Positions 34,243-43,568 of a DNA stretch of 64,000 nt are shown piece by piece. Position 1 is the first letter of the stretch, and each line of letters opens with the position of its first letter. The stretch is from Chloroflexota bacterium. Its GTDB lineage: Bacteria; Chloroflexota; UBA11872; VXNJ01. The notes under the pieces are model-generated. The model did not search any database. It saw nothing but the letters and a program-made list of their open reading frames with translations, and was not told where the DNA came from. The position numbers and the translations under genes were made by a program. The stretch lies in the NCBI GenBank assembly GCA_026707405.1, contig JAPOWW010000002.1, positions 97,905 through 161,904 of the forward strand. Direction: 5' to 3'.

Positions 34243-35556
34243 CTACGCGGCGCCCGCCCGCTGCCGCTGCCAGTCCCTCAGTTCCTCCAGGTTTTCGGCC
34301 ACCTTCCCGAACGCGTCCAGGTACTGATCGACGAGCGCCGATTGATCGCCCCGGAGCGAGGAAGACCATTTGACTTGCAGTTCCGTATCGGCGCAGCGTC
34401 TCTCGGCAACCGGACAGTCGCCCCTTTTATAGAGGTCCCCGGAGCCGGGATGCGCCGCCCACGGCATACCCCCTCCGAAGAAGTAGCGTCTGTCCTGGAA
34501 CCGCTTTCGAAGGTAGATCGGATCGCGCACGTACCCCATTGAAAAGGGCAAGCCCTCGGCCTCGATCGCCGCCACGTAGGTCTCGCGGCTGACTCCTTCG
34601 GCTTCCCCTGGGACGAACGAAGGACCGTAGATATGGAAGCAGTGCTCGACGCCGTCCGCCTCGGCCACCGGCGAAATGCACAGAATGTCGGCCAATCCGG
34701 CGCTCAGCCGGTGGTGGTTTCTGCGCCGCTCCTGGTGCCACTGCTCCAGGAAGTCGAGCTGCGCATTCACAATCACCGCGGCTATCGGGTGCATCCGAAA
34801 GGTGTAGGTCAGGCTGTCGATGTATGGAGTTAGCTCCGGGTCGCTGATGTCGCGCTCTTGCCGCGACGTGTGAGAGCCGATAGCAACCAGCCGCTGGTAA
34901 AACAGATCGTTGTCCGTCAGCACGCATCCCCCGTCGCCGCCGATGATTTGCTTGCCGTCGCCGAAGCTGAAGCATGCCAGGTCGCCCAGAGTCCCAACCG
35001 CCCGGCCTTTGTATTTCGCGCCCATCGCCTGCGCGCAGTCTTCGATGACCGGCAGATCGTGCTGCCGGGCGATATCCATGATCGGGTCCATGTCCGCCGG
35101 ATGCCCGAAGATGTGCACCACCAGGATGGCCTTCGTTCGCTCGGTGATGGCGGCTTCTATTGCCGCCGGGTTCATGCAGTACGAGTCTTCGTCGATGTCC
35201 GCGAAGACCGGTACCCCAAGCTGATGAAGGATCGGCGAGACCGTCTGTCCCCACGTATACGGAGACGCTATGACCTCGTCGCCCGCCCCGACGCCCGCCG
35301 CGTACAGCGCCACTTGCAGAGCCGCCGCGCAGGAGCTTGTGGCGATCGCGTGCTCCCGGCCGTAAAACCGCTCCATGCTCGCCTCGAACTCTGCAACCGG
35401 CCCCTCGCCGCTCATCGAATTGAAGTACGTCGAGTCGGTCTGCGAGGCTTCGATGGCCTCGTTGAGCGCCGCGATTTCCGGTTCGCCGATTCGAGGCCAT
35501 ACCGGCTCCTTCAATGACACCGCGCAATCCCCACCCAGCAACGCCAGCCTGCTCAT
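34243..35556 (-). CDS. DegT/DnrJ/EryC1/StrS family PLP aminotransferase
   Basis: A 437-residue sugar aminotransferase or dehydratase-type PLP enzyme. The fold-type I lysine is K202 in FSFGDGKQIIGGDGG, the PLP-ring aspartate is in VIEDCAQAMGAKYKGR, and GREHAIATSSCAAALQVAL binds phosphate. These proteins aminate keto sugars for cell-surface glycans, antibiotics or cyclitols; the acceptor is unknown. The ATG at 35556 has AAAGGAAC upstream. It is 42 bases downstream of the class IV aminotransferase on the same strand, probably in one transcript. Confidence 0.9.
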   Translation of the reverse strand: MSRLALLGGDCAVSLKEPVWPRIGEPEIAALNEAIEASQTDSTYFNSMSGEGPVAEFEASMERFYGREHAIATSSCAAALQVALYAAGVGAGDEVIASPYTWGQTVSPILHQLGVPVFADIDEDSYCMNPAAIEAAITERTKAILVVHIFGHPADMDPIMDIARQHDLPVIEDCAQAMGAKYKGRAVGTLGDLACFSFGDGKQIIGGDGGCVLTDNDLFYQRLVAIGSHTSRQERDISDPELTPYIDSLTYTFRMHPIAAVIVNAQLDFLEQWHQERRRNHHRLSAGLADILCISPVAEADGVEHCFHIYGPSFVPGEAEGVSRETYVAAIEAEGLPFSMGYVRDPIYLRKRFQDRRYFFGGGMPWAAHPGSGDLYKRGDCPVAERRCADTELQVKWSSSLRGDQSALVDQYLDAFGKVAENLEELRDWQRQRAGAA

Positions 35557-35598
35557 CGAAGGTTCCTTTCCAGCTATGCCGCTTGTCCGAATCCCGGT

Positions 35599-36567
35599 CT
35601 AATCACCGTTCTCCTGCTGAGGGCTTTGCCAATCGACGCCCAGCCGTTCGGCGCACAGTCGGGCCTGCTCGATGAAGTCCACGCCTATCGACTCGACGAA
35701 AGCATTCGCCAGCCGGCGATAGACCCGCCCCACGCCGCCATCCCCTATCGACCGGCCGTTGAATCTGGTGGCGGGCATCATGAATATCGAGGTAGTCGTG
35801 AAAAACGCTTCGTCCGCCGTCAATATGTCATAAGGCTCCAGGTTCTTCTCGACGAACCCGATGCCCGTCTTGTCAGCCATCTCGATTACCGTTTGCCGCG
35901 TCACGCCCCGCAGGATATTGCGAGGCTCCGGCGAGAGCAGCGTCCCGTTTTTCACTAATAGAAAGTTAGCCGCAGTTCCCTCGGTCAGAAATCCGTCCTC
36001 GTCGAGCAAGATCGCCCACGCATCCGCGCCCCAGTGCCTCATCTCGAGTTCCGCCATCTGGTAATGCAGCCGCGAACGGCTCTTCACCTTGGGGTCGATG
36101 AAGCGCGTCGGCACGTGACGCTGGCGGGGAATCACGGCGTTGACGCCGCTGTCGTACAGCCTGGCCCGGTTGGCGAGAATCCTCGTGAGCGGCCACAGGT
36201 ATATCCCGATCACCGGCCCCAGGCCCTCCGGAAACACCTCCGCGTAGTACTCGTGCGGCCCTCGGCTAACGTCGTGAATGAAGAAGCAGTCCTCCTCCGG
36301 CGCCAGCGTGTGCTCGTTCCGGCTCAGCAGCTCCAGCGTAACTTCTTCCATCTGCTCGATGGTCAGTCCGCAGTCTATTTCCACGGCGGCCATCGAGTAG
36401 TACAGCCGCTCCATGTGCTCGCGGAGCTTGAAAGGACGGTGGCCGAACGTGCGCGTGTTCTCGTGGACCATGTCGCCCATGTGGTTCTGCGAATCGAACA
36501 GCGTGATCTTCGCTTCGGATTCGGGAACGAAAGCGCCGTTCAGATGCGCCACCCGCCCGCTCGCCAT
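35599..36567 (-). CDS. Class IV PLP aminotransferase (branched-chain/D-amino acid type)
   Basis: Fold-type IV enzyme of 322 residues, related to IlvE and D-amino-acid transaminase. The likely PLP lysine is K162 in DPKVKSRSRLHYQMAELE; ITLFDSQNHMGDMVHE is the family N-terminus and EGTAANFLLVKNGTLLSPEPRNILRGVTRQ is the cofactor phosphate region. The motif around the lysine lacks the usual NYL, so the substrate may differ from branched-chain acids. ATG at 36567 with GGGGAGG upstream is preferred to the 18-codon longer frame. First gene of the pair with the DegT aminotransferase. Confidence 0.87.
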   Translation of the reverse strand: MASGRVAHLNGAFVPESEAKITLFDSQNHMGDMVHENTRTFGHRPFKLREHMERLYYSMAAVEIDCGLTIEQMEEVTLELLSRNEHTLAPEEDCFFIHDVSRGPHEYYAEVFPEGLGPVIGIYLWPLTRILANRARLYDSGVNAVIPRQRHVPTRFIDPKVKSRSRLHYQMAELEMRHWGADAWAILLDEDGFLTEGTAANFLLVKNGTLLSPEPRNILRGVTRQTVIEMADKTGIGFVEKNLEPYDILTADEAFFTTTSIFMMPATRFNGRSIGDGGVGRVYRRLANAFVESIGVDFIEQARLCAERLGVDWQSPQQENGD

Positions 36568-36676
36568 CGTCACTACCTCCCCGCTGTCGTGCTGCGTTCG
36601 GCCCTCAACCCGACCCTCCACTCACCAGCGGCGCAAGTATAAGCGGCTACGTGAGAGGGTAGACTGCCCCCCATCT

Positions 36677-36830
36677 GTCATTCCGAGCGAAGCCGAGGAA
36701 TCTGACACCCCGCCACCGTCCTCCATCCGTCATTCCCGTGAAAGCGGGAATCCAGAATTTCCAATAAAAGCATCCCGGCCAAGAAACCAAGAAATCCGTT
36801 CCTTACTCGATACGGGGCCGGAATCCGGAG
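36677..36830. repeat. Interspersed hairpin repeats A, E and D
   Basis: Module A at 36677-36703 (GTCATTCCGAGCGAAGCCGA then GGAATCT), module E at 36729-36755 (ATTCCCGTGAAAGCGGGAAT, perfect apart from one G-U) and a truncated module D at 36801-36830 (TACTCGATACGGGGCCGGAA). They fill the spacer between mcrC and the aminotransferase pair. Nothing else was seen there. Confidence 0.72.
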
Positions 36831-36866
36831 CGTCGGCGGGAGGTCGGTCGCAGACTCCGTTCCGAA

Positions 36867-38069
36867 TCAGGCGGCTCGATCCCGCTCCCGCGACTTCATT
36901 CTTCTAATCCGCGCCGCCAACCGACCGATCTGTCCCAGGATTTCATCCGGCGTCCCCGCCAGTTCAAGGGTCTCGATCGAGAGGCGCTTTCCCACGTGGA
37001 CGATCTCGTGCGCGCCGGGATCACGTTCTCCCGCCGCATATATCAGGAGTCCTTGCGGCAGATCGGCGGCGATCGTGTAGGAAAGAAGCTGGTACAGATC
37101 GGCATGCTTGATTTCCCCTGCATCCAAACGCTTGTATTTGACATCTCCAACGAACCGGTACCGGCTGGCCTCCCACCAACTCAGATCAGGCCGCACGTCG
37201 ATCTGGTTCGCCGTGTCCAGGTGCAACGTCGCTCCCTGCCTTAAGGTGTGCATCGTCAATCCGAGCGCTTCTCGCAGCGCCGTCACCACGAAGTCCTCGA
37301 ATACCCGGTTCATGTCGACCAGAAACGACGTCGACCGCACCCGCCCGTGTCGCAGCTCGAACGAGCACGATTGCAGAATCAATTTCGCCAGCTCCACCGC
37401 CGGGCGGTAATGGCTGTTCAAAGGAGTCCAGGTGATGGCGGGCAGCCGGGCGCGATGGTATTCAACGTCGCTGACCGAAGCCAGCGCTCCGTCAAACTCC
37501 CTGAGCAGGCTTTGCGTGGACTGCAATCTATGCCGCATCCTGCGCAGCCGCCGTATCGCCGCCTTGATGAGCCGGTTGGGATCGATGTCCTCGGTGAACT
37601 CGTCGAATCGGACCTCGATAGGCGGCGCGATGCCAAAGCGGTGGCGAATCTGATCGTCGAATCTGATTCGGCCGCGCACGGTCGCCAAAGCGTCCTCCTC
37701 GACCCGGTAGCCTTGCAGGACGCCCCGGCGAAACGCGCGTCGGACTTGCCGCACGAATCCTGGAACGACGGCCTCGACGAGCGAGTCTTGCACTCCGAAG
37801 TCGAATCCCGTGTCCCGCCATTTCTTCGGGTCCAGCGCGTAGGAAATCAAGAACATCACCCTGTCGAGTGGAATCTTGGGTCTGATCTCAACTGCCAGGG
37901 AACCCGCGCTGAGCGCTCCGATCCACGATCCGGGCGTCAGGTCATATCGGCCTAGTGCGCCTTGGGTTGGAGCCACGTCGATCTTGTTGTCGCGGAGAAA
38001 GTCCCTCTCCTCTACCGAAAGCTCGAACGCGGACTCAGTTTTGTATTCAGTCAGTTGGAGATGGCGCAT
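36867..38069 (-). CDS. mcrC: McrC-family nuclease subunit of a McrBC-type restriction system
   Basis: PD-(D/E)XK nuclease partner of the McrB-like motor. The nuclease core is visible as IDVRPDLSWW (D near 293) and FVGDVKYKRL (D-x-K near 308-310), preceded by the McrC helix SFLVDMNRVFEDFVVTALREAL. The N-terminus has the family's PGSWIGALSAGSLAVEIRPKIP. Length about 400 residues is usual. The ATG at 38069 (MRHLQLTEY) overlaps the end of the mcrB gene by 23 bases; a longer frame would start at TTG 38114. Translation is likely coupled to mcrB. McrBC systems cut methylated or otherwise modified foreign DNA. Confidence 0.9.
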   Translation of the reverse strand: MRHLQLTEYKTESAFELSVEERDFLRDNKIDVAPTQGALGRYDLTPGSWIGALSAGSLAVEIRPKIPLDRVMFLISYALDPKKWRDTGFDFGVQDSLVEAVVPGFVRQVRRAFRRGVLQGYRVEEDALATVRGRIRFDDQIRHRFGIAPPIEVRFDEFTEDIDPNRLIKAAIRRLRRMRHRLQSTQSLLREFDGALASVSDVEYHRARLPAITWTPLNSHYRPAVELAKLILQSCSFELRHGRVRSTSFLVDMNRVFEDFVVTALREALGLTMHTLRQGATLHLDTANQIDVRPDLSWWEASRYRFVGDVKYKRLDAGEIKHADLYQLLSYTIAADLPQGLLIYAAGERDPGAHEIVHVGKRLSIETLELAGTPDEILGQIGRLAARIRRMKSRERDRAA

Positions 38070-40428
38070 CGCCGCTGCTTTCAGTCGCGGACTCAGGAGT
38101 TTCGGCGGGGCCAATCCGTTGGCGGACTTTGTCCAACTCGAAGTCCCGGTAACGGTCGCCCTCGCCTAGGAGTTGATCCTGAATATAGGGCAAGACCGAG
38201 TGTTCCCAGACCAAGTCGATCCAGTCCCCATCTAGGTCGTCGCGCAAGAAGTGGCTTGGCCCAACCGCCGTTTGACGGTCGCCGAGTTCTCTGTTGACCT
38301 GATCGACAGCCTCAGCGACCCATTCCAGATGGGGCTTCTTCTTACCGAGCCATCGGCGAAGCAGTCCTTCTATAGGCTCTTCGTCCGGGAAGAACGGAAA
38401 GAAATGGAACCTCCTCCGCAGGGCCGCGTCCAGTAGCGAAATCGTCCGGTCGGCGGTGTTCATCGTGCCGATGATCCACAGGTTCTTGGGGAGACGAAAC
38501 TTCTTGTCAGAGTACTGAAGCCTGATGGGCTGGTCGCGGTATTCGAGCAGGAAGTAAAGCTCGCCGAAGACCTTGGCCAGGTTGCCTCGGTTGATCTCGT
38601 CGATGATCAGGACGTGTATAGCCTCGGATTCGCTCTCGCGCGCTTGGTCGGCGAGACGCTTCAGAGGCCCCTCGCGTAGCTTGAAGCCCGCCTGACCGCT
38701 TTCAAGTTCGGCGGGACGAAACCCCTCAACGAAATCCTCGTAGGCGTACGACGGATGGAACTGGACCAACCGGACCGCCCCGTCGGCTCCTGCGACGGTC
38801 TCGGCGAACTTCCTCGCAACGTAGGTTTTGCCAGTCCCCGGCGGCCCGTAGAAGATCACTTGCCGCTTGTCCTCTAGTAGCCGTTCTATTTTCTTAAGGT
38901 GCGCTGCGTCTATCAGCAGCCGTGAGGCGAGTTCCTCAAGCGGAGGCGGGTTGGGAGGGGGCACGACCACGATTCCCTCCCGATAACGGTCAAACGCATC
39001 TCGTTCGGCGTTGGAGATCGGGAGGTCTTCAGCAGGCCATTTCACCATGAGCCAGAGCAGCGACTGAGCGTCCAGCCTGTCTCGCAGCTTGAGCCCCCGT
39101 TTCGAGGACTCCTCCAGAATCCCGTCGAAGAAGCCAAGCGCGTGCTCGTAGGTTTCGGCCTCGTCGGCCTCGTTTGGAGGGCGGGCGTGTCCGGTCAAGT
39201 CGAAGCCCTTTTCGAGAGCCGTGACTTGATAGATCGGAAAGTCGACGGCATCAACTCCCATCATGAGAAATGACGCCAGATTCAATCGAGTGCCCCTCCC
39301 GTTGACGACATCCCGAGGAAGCCGCTCCGAGAACTCACGCACTCGCTCATTAGCAGAAACGTCTGACGTCCAAATCGCGGCCATCGCTGCTTGAGCTTGC
39401 CGTGGTTCTTGCCTGAACCACTTCAGGAAGTTGTCGTAAGTAAAAAACGACACCAAGGGGTATTTGTGCTTGAAGATTGCTGCGAGCGACTCGCCCCACT
39501 CCTTGCTTCGCCAATCATCGATCGTCCGCCCCTTCCCTAATCGCTCGGCGATTTTGAGCTTGTAGTCGCGCTCCGTCTTGTCGAATTCTGGCCAGTTGAA
39601 AAACCGTCTCGCCCAATGAATGAAGTGTGCCCACGGGTCTGCTCCCCACTTCCACAAGGAGCCAACCGGTCCGTCATAGAAGTCAAAACCATCCGCATAT
39701 CCATAGTCCACGGTTAGTCGCGAGCGAATCTCGTCGATTGTTCTGTCACCGTCGTCGGTCGGTGATTCGACCAAATAGTCGAAGGCACGGACAAGCGCTC
39801 TCTTGTCGCTTTCCGTGACTATGGGCTCGAAGTCGTCGGGAAAGACGAGGTGAAGAAGGGCGTCGCGCTGAGTCTGAGATCCGGGGACGTTTGGCTCATA
39901 TAGTTCGCCTTTGAAGGTATAAGGATGGCGCAGTGCCTCGACTTGCTCATCATCACTAAGCTGCTTCCACTCTCTCAGGAACTGACCTATAAGCGATATC
40001 TGACTATGTCTGGCAGCGATGAACGCCGCTCCAGGATGCACGAGACCATCATTCAGGACTTCAGCGAGGTCTTCGGGAATGGCTATCGGACTGTCGGCCC
40101 ACCTTTGCCCGCTGACAAGTTCCCGTTTCCTTCGGCCACCCACCGCTCGGGGTACGGGAAGCAAGAAATGGACATATAGAATCTCGGCCGCCAGTTGTAT
40201 CGTCTCGGACGGAGCGCCGGATAGCAGGCGCTCCAACTTGACCTCGAACGAATCGGACGACTCGTCCTCCACTAACACGAACCGGTCATAGAAGTCGTCG
40301 AGATTCGACAGCGACCAGATAGCCGTTCCCGGCGTGAAGAGTGAGTCGTCTTTCCTGAGCGCCGCGTCCACCCATCGACTTGCCGCCCTATAAACAGCTT
40401 CTGCTCCACGCCCGGTTTTCTTCGCCAT
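38047..40428 (-). CDS. mcrB: McrB-family AAA+ GTPase/ATPase motor with large unassigned N-terminus
   Basis: A 793-residue motor for the McrC nuclease. Walker A IFYGPPGTGKT (about 525-535), Walker B VLIIDEINRGN (about 602-612) and the McrB sensor IIGTMNTADRT (about 653-663) are intact; the NTADR motif marks the McrB clade. The first 500 residues do not resemble the short E. coli McrB methyl-cytosine domain, nor an EVE or YTH domain that I can recognise; they are mostly helical and contain a YDNFLKWF segment near 335. That region probably reads the modified base. The ATG at 40428 begins MAKKTGRGAEAV. Confidence 0.88.
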   Translation of the reverse strand: MAKKTGRGAEAVYRAASRWVDAALRKDDSLFTPGTAIWSLSNLDDFYDRFVLVEDESSDSFEVKLERLLSGAPSETIQLAAEILYVHFLLPVPRAVGGRRKRELVSGQRWADSPIAIPEDLAEVLNDGLVHPGAAFIAARHSQISLIGQFLREWKQLSDDEQVEALRHPYTFKGELYEPNVPGSQTQRDALLHLVFPDDFEPIVTESDKRALVRAFDYLVESPTDDGDRTIDEIRSRLTVDYGYADGFDFYDGPVGSLWKWGADPWAHFIHWARRFFNWPEFDKTERDYKLKIAERLGKGRTIDDWRSKEWGESLAAIFKHKYPLVSFFTYDNFLKWFRQEPRQAQAAMAAIWTSDVSANERVREFSERLPRDVVNGRGTRLNLASFLMMGVDAVDFPIYQVTALEKGFDLTGHARPPNEADEAETYEHALGFFDGILEESSKRGLKLRDRLDAQSLLWLMVKWPAEDLPISNAERDAFDRYREGIVVVPPPNPPPLEELASRLLIDAAHLKKIERLLEDKRQVIFYGPPGTGKTYVARKFAETVAGADGAVRLVQFHPSYAYEDFVEGFRPAELESGQAGFKLREGPLKRLADQARESESEAIHVLIIDEINRGNLAKVFGELYFLLEYRDQPIRLQYSDKKFRLPKNLWIIGTMNTADRTISLLDAALRRRFHFFPFFPDEEPIEGLLRRWLGKKKPHLEWVAEAVDQVNRELGDRQTAVGPSHFLRDDLDGDWIDLVWEHSVLPYIQDQLLGEGDRYRDFELDKVRQRIGPAETPESATESSGDAPSPTD

Positions 40429-40465
40429 CCCTGCCTCCTAAAGCCATTCGGCTACCCGAGATGCA

Positions 40466-40525
40466 AGGCCTGTTCGCCCTTCGACAGGGCCCTTGTGAGC
40501 TTGCCGAAGTGCTCAGGACGAGCAG
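40466..40525. repeat. Module-B-like interspersed repeat, imperfect
   Basis: CCCTTCGACAGGGCCC and TGCTCAGGACGAGC in the short spacer downstream of the PhyH gene resemble the inverse of module B (CTGAGCTTGTCGAAGG). It is degenerate, so confidence is limited. Confidence 0.45.
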
Positions 40526-40552
40526 CCCCTCTATCTGTCGGTCATTCAGTGG

Positions 40553-41386
40553 CTAGCCCGACCGTATCGACCCATCCTCGTTATAGCCGTAGGGCGTTGC
40601 CCGGTAGACGTCGGTCGGATCGTCGTTGTCGGCCAGCAGCAGCCGGCGCACGGGAGTCAGTCCGCGCTTGAAGTCCTCCCGGTAACGGTGGTTCTTGACC
40701 GGTCGGACCCATACAGGCGAGTACATGACGTGGGCGGTGATGCGAGCCGAGTCGGTCTGGTTTGGCATCCCGCCGTGCCAGAGCGCGTTATGGAACGCGA
40801 AAACCGAACCGGCCTTTCCGAGAATCGGCACGGTCGCTCCGGGCATTTCGTAGATACCGTCGGGCATCGGCGTTTTGGCTTTGTGCGAACCGGGGATTAT
40901 GGAGAGTCCGCCGTGACTCGTATCGGGGCAGTCCGTCAGGAAATAGGCGAAACGTAGCTGAACCAGCGGAGTGGGGTAGGCGAGGTCGCGGTACTTGGTC
41001 GTTATCGGACCGTCCTGGTGCCAGTCCTGCACGAACTTGCTCTCCCGCTGGTTCGATATCAGCGTCGAGCCGAACACCTGGATGTGCGGGCCCAGCAGCG
41101 CGATGGCGATGGGGAAGATAACCGGGTGGTCCATCAGCTCCGTGAATGCGGGATCGGCCTCGATCATTCCCATAACTTGGGACCGCCCCGCCTCGGAGAT
41201 GACGCGATAGGCGGCCGCCCTGTAGCGCTCGATCTCCTCAGGCCTGAGCACGTCTTCTATCAGCAAATAGCCGTTGACATCGAAAAACCAGCGCATGTTT
41301 TCGCTCCACTCCGGGCCGAAGACCGCTGGCGCCGCTCCTTCAACATTAGTCACGGCGGCGGAGCTTTGGTCCGGTTGGTCTGACAT
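40553..41386 (-). CDS. Phytanoyl-CoA dioxygenase (PhyH) family oxygenase 3
   Basis: Fe(II)/2-oxoglutarate oxygenase of 277 residues. Iron ligands H123 and D125 (DWHQDGPITT) and H204 (LWHGGMPNQ), R215 (SARITAHV) for 2-oxoglutarate, and IPGSHK at about 164-169. Compact and close to the family minimum. The ATG at 41386 begins MSDQPDQSSAAV. Divergent from the second sugar-binding protein gene, suggesting shared control of uptake and oxidation, though this is inference. Confidence 0.88.
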   Translation of the reverse strand: MSDQPDQSSAAVTNVEGAAPAVFGPEWSENMRWFFDVNGYLLIEDVLRPEEIERYRAAAYRVISEAGRSQVMGMIEADPAFTELMDHPVIFPIAIALLGPHIQVFGSTLISNQRESKFVQDWHQDGPITTKYRDLAYPTPLVQLRFAYFLTDCPDTSHGGLSIIPGSHKAKTPMPDGIYEMPGATVPILGKAGSVFAFHNALWHGGMPNQTDSARITAHVMYSPVWVRPVKNHRYREDFKRGLTPVRRLLLADNDDPTDVYRATPYGYNEDGSIRSG

Positions 41387-41914
41387 GTCTGGCTCCCTGG
41401 CAGCTATCGGAGACGGATATTGGGACCGCCGGCCGAATCATCTATGGCGCATCGCATATATGAATGAGCGCATTGCGTGCGAAGTTTCGGTAAATCGGCG
41501 CCGCCATTTCTCGGGTTGGATTCTAAGAACGGCTGAGTCAGGATTCAACGCCGATATCAAACTGATGAGTACCCGCGTCCCATAGCTCGGGTGCGTGACG
41601 GTCTCCTTGCCGACTAACGGCTGAGCACGCTCCATGCTTGGCGCAGATTCTCAGCGAGTGTTCCTCCATTCACGGCGCTTAAACAGGCCTGCAAGGGGCC
41701 GTGCTTCTCGACAATGTATACAGCGTTGATATATCGTCTGCACCGTCTGAACTGCTGGTAGCCTGCGTAAGCTGATTTGCGTGCAGGCGCGAGCATATGA
41801 GTCGGTATGATGCGGTGGGCGTCGAGGAGGTGAGGCATAGATAGTTGTTGATTGCTGTGCATTTGGCGTTACTAGGTTCAGATAGGGAAGATAAGGGGCA
41901 TTGAGGAGAGAACG
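41387..41914. other. Regulatory spacer of about 530 bases between PhyH 3 and importer 2
   Basis: Divergent promoter region. The right half is clearly more AT-rich than the surroundings, with several ATAT-containing stretches, as expected for an importer promoter, but I cannot single out a convincing -35/-10 pair or operator. The ORFs crossing it are shadows or lack initiation context. Confidence 0.4.
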
Positions 41915-43291
41915 ATGAGGAATTTGACAAGGCGACATTTTCTCCGCGCGGGAGTGGCGGCGGCAGCGGGCATACCCGCGCTGGCGGCGCTGGCCGGTTG
42001 TGGAGAAGAAGAAGGCGGAGCGACCGAGGCTGTTGCCACGGCAGCTCCCGTAATGACCAAGGCTGCGACCGAGGCGATGCCGAAGCCGCAGTCCGTCTCC
42101 CTGGAGGTCTGGCATTCGCTGATCGAGATCTCTGAGCCGGCTTGGGACAACATATTCACGGCTTATCAGGCCGCGAATCCGAACGTCACGATCGTGCCGG
42201 CGGCGGTTCCGCACGGCGACGCGCAAGCCAAGATTTTGACTGCGCTGGCTGGAGGCACGGAGCCCGATCTCGTTTATGTCCACCCCGAGACGAACGCGAC
42301 GCTGGCGGAGAAGGACGCGATTATCGCGCTTGATCCCTTCATCAAGGCCGACAAGTCGTTCGACTTCGAGGACTTCTACGAAGGCATCGTCCAGTTCTAC
42401 CAGTGGAAGGGCGTAACCTACGCGCTTCCGCAGTATTCGGGTCCGTTGATCTTCGTCTACAACAGGGACCTCATCGAGCCGCTGGGTCTTGGAGACCCGT
42501 GGGAGCTCTATCAGAACGGCGAGTGGACCCTCGACGTGTACCGCCAGATGGCCGAGATGGCCACCACCGGCGAAGGCGACGACAAGATATGGGGCATCCG
42601 TGAAGTGCCGCCGGCCCTGAAGATCTTCTGCTGCTGGATCTGGGGTTTCGGCGGCGAGCTCTGGAACCCGGAGGTGACCGAGACGCTTATGGCCGAGCCC
42701 AAGGCGATAGATGCTTGGGAGTACATGGCGAGCGAGGTCAAGGCGGGACTCACGCCCAGCCGCGAGTTCGCAAAGAGCTCGGCCGGTGGGGTTGAGGGAA
42801 TCTTCCTTGGCGGCCGCATGGCGATCTACATGGGTTCGCGGTGGACGACCACCAAGATTCCCGACGGCTTCAACGCGGGCAACGTTCCCATGTTCAGCAT
42901 GGAGTACGGCGAATACAACCGTGACGGCCCCAACGCTCTCGGTATCTTTGCCGGCAGCGAGAAGCAGGACCCCGCTTGGGACCTCCTCAAGTACATCACC
43001 ACCAAGGGTGTCGAGGAGCTGATCGCGGTCAAGTTCACCGCCCCGACCCTGAAGTCGCTGTCGACCAGCGACGTTTGGCTCAACGCGGTAGCCGATTGGG
43101 ATAACCCCGAGGTGCACGCGCTCGCCGCCAAACAGGTCCGAGGCATGATCCACCCGCCGCGCTACTCGGAGATCAACAAGGACTACGTGCTGGCCGCCTA
43201 CGACGAAGTCGTACTTGGCGACAAGAGCGCCAAGGAGGCGTTCGACGCAGTCGTCCCGAACATCAACGAGATTCTCCAGGAAGGCGTCTAA
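41915..43291 (+). CDS. Sugar ABC transporter substrate-binding lipoprotein 2 (Tat-type signal)
   Basis: Family 1 solute-binding protein of 458 residues. Signal NLTRRHFLRAGVAAAAGIPALAALAGC carries the twin arginines at 6-7 and lipobox C29, followed by GEEEGG and an Ala/Thr linker. The body parallels binding protein 1 throughout (for example QYSGPLIFVYNRDLIEPLGL and VLAAYDEVVLGDKSAKEAF), so the two are paralogues. GAGGAGAGAACG precedes the ATG. First gene of importer 2; the hairpin after its stop probably separates its expression level from the permeases. Confidence 0.93.
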   Translation: MRNLTRRHFLRAGVAAAAGIPALAALAGCGEEEGGATEAVATAAPVMTKAATEAMPKPQSVSLEVWHSLIEISEPAWDNIFTAYQAANPNVTIVPAAVPHGDAQAKILTALAGGTEPDLVYVHPETNATLAEKDAIIALDPFIKADKSFDFEDFYEGIVQFYQWKGVTYALPQYSGPLIFVYNRDLIEPLGLGDPWELYQNGEWTLDVYRQMAEMATTGEGDDKIWGIREVPPALKIFCCWIWGFGGELWNPEVTETLMAEPKAIDAWEYMASEVKAGLTPSREFAKSSAGGVEGIFLGGRMAIYMGSRWTTTKIPDGFNAGNVPMFSMEYGEYNRDGPNALGIFAGSEKQDPAWDLLKYITTKGVEELIAVKFTAPTLKSLSTSDVWLNAVADWDNPEVHALAAKQVRGMIHPPRYSEINKDYVLAAYDEVVLGDKSAKEAFDAVVPNINEILQEGV

Positions 43292-43326
43292 GGCAGGCAC
43301 AACCGGTCTAACGCACTGAAACTCGT

Positions 43327-43353
43327 CCGGCGGGTCGGCTGCCGACCCGCCGG
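43327..43353 (+). terminator. GC-rich hairpin after binding protein 2
   Basis: CCGGCGGGTCGGC and GCCGACCCGCCGG form a perfect inverted repeat around a single T, so about 11 bp can pair with a 5-base loop. No T-run follows. It occupies the same place (36 bases after the stop) as the hairpin after binding protein 1, supporting a role in mRNA stabilisation or partial termination. Confidence 0.62.
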
Positions 43354-43568
43354 GCGGGTGGGTAGTGCTGGATTCGGAATGGGAGACTACGGCAATGGCG
43401 CGAATCGGAGCATTTGCTTTGACATGCGATGAGCTTTATCGCTGCGGCGCCCTTCGCGCGTCGACGGATCGCGCGGAACGGGCTGAGTAATGGTTGACGG
43501 TGGCAGACCAGCCGCGAGCAAAACTCCGACGGCAGTTGTGACACGGGTCGGACGATGGGGAGCGAGTA

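Noticed and set aside
41651..43300. 549-codon leftward open frame opposite the second binding-protein gene
   Set aside because: Antisense shadow of a well-supported lipoprotein gene; no conserved motifs and composition typical of codon-bias mirror frames.
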